A stretch of DNA of 64,000 nt from Symbiodinium natans (taxonomy: Eukaryota > Sar > Dinophyceae > Suessiales > Symbiodiniaceae), in contig CAJNDS010002425.1 in assembly GCA_905221605.1 (NCBI GenBank), positions 179,001 to 243,000 on the forward strand, in the 5' to 3' direction. Positions 56,791-64,000 of the stretch are shown here, piece after piece. Under the pieces are notes generated by a model that was given only the letters and a program-made list of their open reading frames with translations, searched no databases and was not told the origin of the DNA. The position numbers and the translations under genes are program-made. The first letter of the stretch is position 1. The number at the start of each line of letters is the position of its first letter.

Positions 56791-57190
56791 ATGAACTGGC
56801 GGATGCTTGAGGCCTCTGGTCCCATGATGACGAGATCCGACTTCATCCGGGTGTCGCCCGGCCCAAGTGCCGTCAGACCCAACGACACTTCAAGCCCGTT
56901 TCTATTTATATATATATATACATATGTGTATAGATATATAGGTATATATATATATATCTATGTCTGTTTATACACACACACACCTATTTGTATAATATAT
57001 ATATATAGATATTATAGCAGATGTTGCAATACGTTTCATGTCCTGCAACAAGCGGAACACAAGCTACAGCATGCTCGGTAGCAATATATTGCGCGTAGCT
57101 CACGCAGTTGCACCAGCGCAACCCGACGCGCAGCTCGCAACGCTCAGGTTGGGAACCTTCGAGCCCAATTTAGAGCAGGCAGGGCTTTAA
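56791..57190 (+). CDS. Two-exon gene, product not recognised
   Basis: The start exon at 56791 reads MNWRMLEASGPMMTRSDFIR and VSPGPSAVRPND; a phase-1 GT donor lies at about 56859/56860. The terminal exon 57021-57190 follows TTATAGCAG| and reads VAIRFMSCNKRNTSYSMLGS, NILRVAHAVAPAQPDAQLAT, LRLGTFEPNLEQAGL then TAA. The intron is a TA-rich microsatellite region. Soluble, about 80 residues; no motif recognised. Confidence 0.55.
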
Positions 57191-57389
57191 GGATTTATCT
57201 AGGTAGGCCCCTGTTGGGGTATTGTACTTTTTTGTCTTACCAGGGTGTAAGAGGATCAAATTTCGGAATATAGTTTCTCAAGGTTTGAAAGGGACAACCT
57301 AGTTACGGTAGAGGGTTTCAGAGGGTAGACTTTGTGCATGAAGAGCGCGGAATGCGTTTCTTGCTTGCTTGGGTCTGGCTTCTTTCCAG

Positions 57390-58015
57390 GACAACGTGGA
57401 ATTGCGGTTGTTCTCTGTGTTGGGACCAAAGGTGTGCTGAAGGGCCCTCATCACAGCCTGTGCCAGGAGATGGTTCTGCGATTATGGCAGCACTTGGTCT
57501 CTCAAGGCCGGGTTGCAGACTCGGCATTGAGGGTTCAGGGTTTAGGGTTTAGGGCTGCACTGGCCTTTTTTCCAGATCCTCTAAGGGAGTATAGGGGCCG
57601 TATTGGGAGCACATGAAGGGGGAGCCTCTAAAGGGTGTACGTCCTTAGGGGTCCGAGCATGACTCCCTTGAGGTAGTGGAGAGGACGGCCTCAACTTTGC
57701 CGAGTTCCAGCGCTGGTTCGTGAATGGGGCGTCGGCCCCAGAGGTCGGGAACCATTCAGTTCAGGGCTTTTCAGAGGGTTTAGGGTTTTGGGTTTTTGGG
57801 TTTAGGGTTTAGGGTTTGCTTAGAGGTAGAAAGGCCAACCCTTGTAGAACCCTAAATCCCCAAAAAAACCCTCAACTTTCCCAACCCCTGATTTTTGCCC
57901 TACACCCCTCAACTCCAATCGGACGAGAACCCCCCCGCCCCCAGGACGGCTTGGGAACTTTATCGAGGACTGCCAGCCGCGCGCTGAGATTCTTTTGCGC
58001 TTGAGAACTGCTTAG
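57390..58015 (+). CDS. Gene with an EF-hand-like exon
   Basis: 57390-57532 after TTTCCAG|G reads RGIAVVLCVGTKGVLKGPHH, SLCQEMVLRLWQHLVSQGRV, ADSALR. 57684-57743 reads DGLNFAEFQRWFVNGASAPE, which looks like the second half of an EF-hand loop (D-G-x-N-F-x-E-F) with its exit helix; the first half of the loop is not seen. The terminal exon 57945-58015 reads RLGNFIEDCQPRAEILLRLR, TA, TAG. Phases agree for the first two but not into the last, so an exon or a donor is misplaced. If the EF-hand holds, it is a calcium-responsive protein; medium-low certainty. Confidence 0.5.
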
Positions 58016-58347
58016 AGGTTCATGGGTTTCGGGTTTAGGGTTTAGGATTTAGGGTTTAGGGTTTAGGGTTTATTGGTTTAGGGTTTAAAGGGCTTAAGAG
58101 GGTTTATAGGGCCCTGGAGGTTCCTGTTTCAAAAGTGTGTAGGGATGGCACAAACCTGGATGGAAAAGGAGGTTCGTGGGGTTAAGGCTTACAGGGTTTG
58201 ATGTGTGCTGTGCCTTCAGGAAAATGTGCCTTGAATCATGGGTTCCCCTACTACCCCCCACCCGGTCTCTACTACCCCTCCTAGGTTAATCCCCCCCCTA
58301 AAAAATCGATTATGCTGAATATGGGGGAATTGAGGGGAGGTAGCCCT

Positions 58348-58522
58348 AAACCCGAAACCCGAAACCCGAAACCCGAAACCCGAACCCTAAACCCTAAACC
58401 CTAAACCCTAAACCCTAAACCCTAAACCCTAAACCCTAAACCCTAAACCCTAAACCCTAAACCCTAAACCCTAAACCCTAAACCCTAAACCCTAAACCCT
58501 AAACCCTAAACCCCAACCCTAA
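58348..58522. repeat. Telomeric array inserted in a family-6 element
   Basis: Begins with five CCCGAAA units, then about 18 CCCTAAA units. The interrupted element runs 58243-58569. Insertion of telomeric sequence into a mobile element is thus seen directly, though array-first then transposition around it cannot be ruled out. Confidence 0.8.
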
Positions 58523-58583
58523 ACCGAAGGGGATGGGGGGGGGGGAGGGGGGGTAGTAGGGGAACCCATGAGTGAAGCCACAG

Positions 58584-60078
58584 TGTGATCCGTAAGCTGT
58601 TGAACATGTGTGAGAGGCATCGCAGGCTGGATGCCAAGAGGGCTTAGGGTTTAGGGTTTAGGGTCTAGGGTTTATAGTTTTTGGGTTTAGGTTTTAGGGT
58701 CCCTGACCACTGCCCGTCGGCAAGTCCAGCTTCAAAAACGGAGGTTGTGGGTAATTCTAAGTTACAAATAAGGTTGCAACACACGGTGCTTGGCCTATAA
58801 CTGTACTTGTGACAGTTGACTGTCCACGAACCTTCCAGTGGAAGTTGATGCAAAACATCGACCCTTTTGGCCCTCCGACTCGGCGTGGCGCGGCGCGTAG
58901 CTCTGGCTCTTGTCCGGACAGGTGGGGTGTGACTGTGGCTAGCTGCATTTCCAGCATCCCAAACGCTAAACCTTAAGAAGAGGGCGGCCGGTTTTATCCG
59001 TGCAACGGAGGCAGCTCGACCCTGCTCTCCGCCAACGGCATGGTCGCCAGCCTAGGGTTTTCCTTGCTTGCGACCACGGCTTGGAGGTTCATGGGTACTT
59101 ATAATTAACACCAGGGTTTAGGGTTTAGGGTTAGAACCCCAATTTATCAGTCTACTTATAACCTACTTTGAGGACATAGGGGGCTTATCAGTACAGATAT
59201 AACTGGTGTTAAAAGTTCCCTGAACCTCCAAGTGTCAAGCACTCATCTCACAACTCTTCAGACTCCAATACCCCCTGTTATTTCAGGAATCTCCTTTAGG
59301 GTTTAGGGTCTAGTGTTGAGGGTTTAGGGTTTAAGTTTAGGGTTTAAGTTTAGGGTTTAGGGTTTGGAGTCACAAGCGGGTTTCCGAAATTAGGGGTGCC
59401 TTATTGCTGGTTTGAGCTTGGCAAGTGCCCGGGCGGCTCTACAGAGGCCTTGTTGGAAAAGGGGGTACCTTATTGAGGTCCTTCGTATAGGAGGATTTTT
59501 ATTATTTGGGGATCTATTTGGGGGTCCCCTATTTTCGTAACCCCCCCCCCCCACAAGTCAATTAACAAGGTGTCGGGTTTAGGGTTAGGGTATGGAGTTT
59601 TTGATGCAACAGGGCCCCGGTCAGGATGGCGCCTACCTCGATGCCGTCGACCGGCCCGCGTTGTGGCCTGAGATTGCTTCCCTTGCGGTGTTAGGAGTAA
59701 TGCTGCTGTTTGTGGCAGGACATGCTTCAGGAGAGTATATACCTTTTCCGTTATATGTGATGGGAGGGTGCAAAGTTAAAACGCCCAAGGGTGAGCTGTG
59801 AGCTCGAGAGTCCCAAACTCCAGACATAAATTACCAGCCTTGCTGGGTTCGGAGCGATGGAACTCGCTAAGTCCCAAACCCTAAACCTTCAACGAATCCT
59901 GCGGGGATCATCCGATAAAAGTTCAACGAGACAGAGAAGGATAGCGTGGCCCCTACGGATGGCATTTACCACTCCAGAAGTGCACGGTTTAGGGTTTAGG
60001 GTTTCGGGTTTAAGGTAAAGCCCTCTTGGAGCCTTTTTGGCCTCGACATCGTCGACCTACAATACCCTAAAACCGTAA
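58584..60078 (+). CDS. Multi-exon gene, probable membrane protein, not recognised
   Basis: Exons: 58584-58641 (VIRKLLNMCERHRRLDAKR), 58839-about 58940 (WKLMQNIDPFGPPTRRGAAR, SSGSCPDRWGV; acceptor is a family-2 end), 58983-59078 (GGRFYPCNGGSSTLLSANGM, VASLGFSLLATT), 59233-59300 (CQALISQLFRLQYPLLFQES), about 59613-59720 (GPGQDGAYLDAVDRPALWPE, IASLAVLGVMLLFVAG, a transmembrane helix), 59922-59986 (FNETEKDSVAPTDGIYHSRS) and terminal 60021-60078 (PLGAFLASTSSTYNT, TAA within a telomere-like unit). Intron 59079-59232 is exactly a family-2 element with GC donor and AAG acceptor. The segment 59592-59801 could instead be its own small gene (ATG 59592). Start not found; MAQTWMEKEVRGVKAY from ATG 58155 is a possible upstream exon. 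Confidence 0.58.
59079..59232 (+). mobile_element. Intron formed by a whole family-2 element with a telomeric insert
   Basis: Starts GCTTGGAGGTTCATGGGTAC and ends CCCTGAACCTCCAAG|T. Exons 58983-59078 and 59233-59300 abut it in phase 0. Near its left end three TTTAGGG-type units (59113-59132) are inserted. This is the clearest single case of element equals intron. Confidence 0.8.
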
Positions 60079-60347
60079 ACCCTGAACTCTGAACCAGCAT
60101 GTAGAGTGTGCACACGAGAGACTGTCCCTGCTGTGCGACTTTCAGTCTGCTAGGCGTGTGGCACCAAAAAAACCAAACCCTACTTGGAGGTTCAGGGTAG
60201 TTAGTAGCCCATCATAAGTGTGGTTCTAACCCACATATAAGCCCCTTCAGTACCCTGATACGGTTTCAATTGGGTTATAAGTACAGTTGTATAATTGGGT
60301 TGCCAAGTGCCACGAACCTCCAAGTACGCCCTCGAACCCACCACAAG

Positions 60348-61297
60348 CGGGCCTGGCCTCAGAACGGCGCCTTGCGGCTATGCAGGCCCCTGGACCGCTT
60401 TTGAGGGTTTCAGTTTAGAGAAAGAATGTTTAGTTTAGGGTTTAGGGTTTAGGTTTCGGGATGTTTCGGGTTTAGGGGGCGTTTAGGATGTCCACCGCAA
60501 ACCTTCCCAAATCCACCCTCTGTTCAGGGCCATCTTGGCTTGCAGCGTGGTTGGGCGTTTAGGGTTTGCGGAATTCAGTCAGGGAAGGGGTTGAGGGCGG
60601 CTTGCGCTGAGGGTTACTCCCCTCCCTCTCCCCTTTCAACTTTCAGGGTGCGTTCTGGGTTTTTTGCGATTTTTGATTTGGAAGGCGTAAGTACAAGACT
60701 GGGTACGGATGTTCTTCATTTCCCCATTTTGGACCCGCTAGAATAGAGAAGCACATCGACGCCTTGTTTTACATATTGGTAGGGATGGTTGAGAAAGGTA
60801 CACGCAACAGTGTGGAGCACAGGGGCCTGAACACCTTAATTATGGGGGAGCCCGTTGCGCAGCAAAAGGTTTGGGCGACCCACCATCTAAATTCACAACC
60901 CTCGAAGATCGCAGCACAGGCGGACGAAGGCAGTCAAGACCGCCTTTCTCGCCAGCTCCCGGGACGCCCGGGCCAAAGAATGAAACTCCCGCGCCATGCA
61001 AATTGAGCGCCTGCGACTGTGGCAAAGAATCGTCGTATAAGATTGAAAAATCACAGCACTATATAATACAAAGCATACAATATACTGGGTGATCAGGTTG
61101 TTGGAACCCATGTCGCACAGCTTTTTCAGGGACGAGAGCACAATCGTGTTGATGAAGAGATGGTTTGCCGCTGGGAAGCCAGGCATTTGCGGACAATTCG
61201 TGTACGCCCTTCAGAAGTCAGTCAGTTGCCGCAGTTGCGTCTAAGGTCGCCGGCTTTCTTCACCAACATGCGCACAGGAAGGGCGTTTTTTTTTTAA
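60348..61297 (+). CDS. Multi-exon gene, membrane-associated, not recognised
   Basis: Exons: 60348-60385 (RAWPQNGALRLC), 60528-60554 (AILACSVV), 60647-60686 (VRSGFFAIFDLEG, donor GTAAGT), 60749 onward (KHIDALFYILVGMVEKGTRN, SVEHRGLNTLIMGEPVAQQK). From here either the frame runs on to TGA at 61004 or it splices at AAG|GTTTGG (about 60878) to 61097-61297 (VVGTHVAQLFQGREHNRVDE, EMVCRWEARHLRTIRVRPSE..., TAA). Both endings are open and in phase. ILACSVVGVRSGFFAIF is hydrophobic and may be a membrane segment. The 62-bp intron 60687-60748 is canonical GTAAGT. Start exon not found. Confidence 0.55.
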
Positions 61298-61331
61298 TTG
61301 TTTTTCCCGTAAGGGCGTTGCCAGATCATCA

Positions 61332-61792
61332 TGCCTAGTCCTGTTCAACGTCTAGACCCGACACCATTACAGCGTAAAGCAAAGCGAAGGTGGGTTCCGA
61401 TACTTGCATCATAGCTCGGCTGTTTTTTCCCCCAGTAAAGTCAGGGTTTTGGGTTTAGGGTTATAGGGTTTAGGGTTTAGGGTATATTCGTTCAACTATC
61501 AACCGACGACGTGCTTGCCGCGAGACGTCGCAACCGTTAGACCTACATATTCTGGGTTTCAAAAAGCAAAGCTGTGAAGCGACATGTGTAGCAAGTGTCA
61601 GGGTTTAGGGCTTAGGGTTTAAGGTTTGCGGTTTGGGTTTTTTTTGAGAAGTTGCATGTTTGCCGGCAGCCTCAAAAGTCCGTTGCTCGAAAAGGGTTCA
61701 GGAGGGCAGACATGGGATCTGCTTCAGATATCTTGGATGCTGGCATTCATGGCTTGCAGAGTCTTCGGAAGGCTTACTGCCTTAATCCATGA
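61332..61792 (+). CDS. Two-exon gene, basic protein, not recognised
   Basis: The start exon at about 61332 reads MPSPVQRLDPTPLQRKAKR with a GT donor (CGAAG|GTGGGT). The terminal exon 61652-61792 reads LHVCRQPQKSVARKGFRRAD, MGSASDILDAGIHGLQSLRK, AYCLNP then TGA. The phase between them needs one more small exon or another donor. The intron holds TTTAGGG units and a repeat-poor 61500-61600 stretch. Confidence 0.45.
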
Positions 61793-61937
61793 GCCCAATC
61801 CCGAAAACCCGAGCCCTGAACCCTAGACCGCAAGCTTTTTTGACCCTAAACTCCTAAACCCGAAACCCTAAACCCTAAGCCCCAAAGCCTACTAAACCCT
61901 AAACCCTAAACCCTAAATGCCCTGGAGGAGCCATGAC

Positions 61938-62907
61938 CTTGCCCATCCCCAGCCGCAGCGACTCGGGCCGATCCCTGGATGCCTTTGTCGCCGGAGAGGA
62001 CCCTCGCCCCAAACCCCGTAAACCCTTTCAGTTTGGGGTTTAGGGTTTGGGGTTTTGGGGTTCAGGGACTAGGGTTTACGAAATCCCCATAAGGCCCGCA
62101 CACTTACTTCGCCTTTAGTTGAACTCTAAACTTTTCGGGTTTCCTTATTTAGTAGGAATATTAAAGGTTAACCTTTTTCCCCGTGGTCATTGGGGAAGTA
62201 AGTAAGTCCTGAGTACCCTATGAACCCTTGTTTAGGGTTTAGGCCAGGGTTGAGTAGAAGTCTGGTTCTTTAGGGTTTAGGGCTTTCGGGAAAAGGGTTC
62301 GGGGTTTCGGGTCTGGTACCCCTTTACCCTTTTTTCTGGGTTCCCTTAATACAGTGACCAACCCCACAAAAACAGGTGCCCACAAAGCCTATACGCCCTA
62401 CAAACCCCATGAGTCCTCCGCAAATTCTAGGCAAAAGCACTGCAAACGCTGCAAAGCCTGTGGACCCTCTGAACCCTACAAGCCCATAGGCCCTGGCAAA
62501 ACAAACCTACAGTTTTGGGTAGTTTTTTTTGGGGTTTAGGTGCAGAGTTTGGGTTTGGGTTTAAGGTTTATAGGGTTTAGGGTTTGGGTTTGGGGTTTAG
62601 GGTTCAGGGTTTAGGGTTTAGGGTGGTGGTTTTCGGTTCGGGGTCCGGCGTTTGGGGTTTGGGTTTGGGGTTGAAGATGTGAAGGTGCTCGGTCGGATGC
62701 GCGTTTCGGCTTACACGGTTTATTACTATTTGCTTAAGAACCCCCAAAGAATAAACAAACAATAATCCCTATATTCCCCGTAATAAGGAGGAATATGTTT
62801 TTTCGGGGTTCTTAAGCAAATAGTAGTTTAAGGTTAAGAACAGTGCTGTACGCAAAGAACAAGGGCTGTCTAGAGGATACGCCAAATTTGGGGGCGGGAT
62901 GTGTTGA
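61938..62907 (+). CDS. Gene with possible RNA-recognition-motif end
   Basis: The start exon near 61938 reads MTLPIPSRSDSGRSLDAFVA with a GA donor after GGAGAG. Later exons are 62685-62717 (VLGRMRVSAYT) and 62839-62907 (NSAVRKEQGLSRGYAKFGGG, MC, TGA), joined in phase 0 across an intron that contains a family-5 element (62724-62827). KEQGLSRGYAKF resembles the loop plus RNP1 of an RRM, but the domain would be truncated, so the assignment is weak. Exons between 62000 and 62685 not found. Confidence 0.42.
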
Positions 62908-63048
62908 CGGTTAAAATCAAAGGGCCTGACCCTATATGTAATCCGGAAAGGCTACTCCAGGCTATGGATGTCTCACACATTCATGCATGCGCCCTCTTGT
63001 GTCCTAGCCCATCCCCATCCTCGTAAGCTGTATACTCCCTCGATCTCC

Positions 63049-63153
63049 TACCATTTGCTCAAGAACCCTCCCAAAAAATGCAAAAAGACTATTCCTTATA
63101 AGGGCAATATAGGGATCATCATTTTATGACTGTTTGGGGTTCTTAAGCAAATA
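63049..63153. mobile_element. Family-5 element, intergenic copy
   Basis: CATTTGCTCAAGAACCCTCC ... TTTGGGGTTCTTAAGCAAATAG. It lies after the previous stop, so copies are not limited to introns. Confidence 0.8.
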
Positions 63154-63180
63154 GCCCTAAACCCTAAACCCTAAACCCCA

Positions 63181-63602
63181 AAAACCTCCGCGCCCGTGCC
63201 TTGGAAGATCGCGCCGCTCCGGAGCGCGGACGAGATGCCGCTGATCGCTGCGATCTTGCGGTTAGGCCCCCGTGACCCGCAACCCTGAGCCTTACAGGGT
63301 TTCGGGTTTGGGGTTTAGGGTTTAGGGTTTAGGGTTACGGACAGGCTTCAGAGGTCCGTGTTAAAAAAGGGTTTTTTAACCCTGAACCCCAAACCCTGAC
63401 CCCGGCTAGCGTCTAGCTATGCGGGAGCGGAATCAAAACTCCTGAACCCCAACCCCCCCCCCCCCCCCCCAAAAAAAAAATTCTGAAACCCCGACACCTG
63501 AGTCGATCAACGGCCCCGGAGTTGCGTGAGTCTGAAATGCCCCCTCCCGAAGAGAGGAAGAGCATATGGCATGCCAACCCAAAGCGCCCCAAGACCCCTT
63601 GA
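63181..63602 (+). CDS. Exons of a last, unresolved gene
   Basis: 63181-about 63267 reads APVPWKIAPLRSADEMPLIA and AILRLG; 63497-63602 reads SRSTAPELRESEMPPPEERK, SIWHANPKRPKTP then TGA. The phase between them is not settled; 63300-63490 holds telomeric units and a C-run/A-run. 63603-64000 shows telomeric arrays and a family-4 element; I see no gene there. Confidence 0.4.
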
Positions 63603-64000
63603 CTGCCCCCAACCCCCTTAAGTAAGGAATGGGGTTTAGGGTTTAGGGTTTAGGGTTTTGGGGTTTAGGGTTTAGGGTTTAGGGTTAAATCATACCCAGG
63701 ATCCCTAAACCCTAAACCCTCAATCCTAAACCCTAATACCCAGGATCCCTGAAAATAAATTACGGTGTATTACTTAACCAATGGGTACTGGGCTCTTTGG
63801 GTTTTCCTCAGTCTTCAAGCCTGCTGCCTCGTCTTCGGTGGTGTGAAAAGTACAGGGGTCCCAAATGTTCACTACTATCCCCTCGTTCCCCTTATAGTTG
63901 GGTTTAGGGTTTAGGGTTTAGGGTTTAGGGTTTAGGGTTTAGGGTTTGCTACAGCCCCTACATAAGAGCGACCTCCGGTCTCCCAAACTCGCCCACCCTA

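Larger units (their letters stand above)
1..64000. repeat. Interspersed telomere-type repeat TTTAGGG/CCCTAAA throughout
   Basis: Short arrays and single copies of the heptamer occur in both orientations about every 0.3-1 kb. Long runs lie at 1141-1254, 1755-1839, 4493-4559, 6105-6160, 8103-8172, 11272-11340, 12428-12512, 15517-15712, 17972-18095, 27307-27441, 36590-36675, 39352-39452, 41679-41750, 54590-54727 and 56659-56775. Nearly all sit in introns or between genes. The stretch 43.0-51.6 kb has almost none. The window is not a chromosome end, because protein genes are threaded between the arrays; these are interstitial telomeric repeats. Confidence 0.97.

Noticed and set aside
1-64000. CRISPR array, because of the regular short repeats
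   Set aside because: The repeats are 7-bp telomeric units without spacers, in a eukaryotic genome.

Overview
What it is. This is nuclear DNA of a eukaryote, most likely a dinoflagellate. Three things point there: (i) TTTAGGG/CCCTAAA, the Arabidopsis-type telomere repeat also used by dinoflagellates and chromerids, fills the window from end to end; (ii) every gene I could reconstruct is on the + strand and cut into exons of about 20-150 nt; (iii) the introns use GC and GA donors as often as GT, and the acceptor is usually AG followed by G, the unusual splice pattern known from dinoflagellates. A chromerid or other alveolate is not excluded. Because exons are so short, the longest open frames are mostly shadows; genes were rebuilt by chaining exons whose phases match.

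Firm genes. Three are recognisable families: organellar ribosomal protein bL12 (7799-18251, ten exons, 155 codons spread over 10.4 kb), a gene with a forkhead-associated (FHA) domain (36511-42572, core exons 38296-42572), and a class I SAM-dependent methyltransferase (47429-51802, seven exons). Several unrecognised genes are supported by consistent phases and good start or stop exons: 23633-24834, 25454-26509, 53547-54203, 54750-56454, 57390-58015, 58584-60078 and 60348-61297. Others are partial or tentative.

Layout. 1-7.8 kb: a tentative membrane-protein gene and small fragments between telomeric arrays. 7.8-18.3 kb: bL12; its first long intron carries a 2-kb fold-back element. 18.7-36.2 kb: a run of small + strand genes about every 1-4 kb. 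32.8-33.6 kb: a near-perfect inverted repeat with 295-bp arms. 36.5-42.6 kb: FHA gene. 43-47 kb: GC-rich sequence almost free of telomeric repeats, including a 1.6-kb pure pyrimidine tract. 47.4-51.8 kb: methyltransferase. 51.9-64 kb: dense small genes again.

Intron content. Introns hold telomeric arrays (many locally converted to a single variant such as TTAAGGG, TTTTAGGG, TTCAGGG, TTTGGGG or TTTATAGGG) and at least eight families of short inverted-repeat elements (50-150 bp). Some of these elements coincide with an entire intron, their terminal repeats being the splice sites, as expected for introners. In many introns the first in-frame codons read like a decayed copy of the next exon. These are the most interesting observations here. 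All exon joins are inferred by eye from one genomic sequence and need transcript data.
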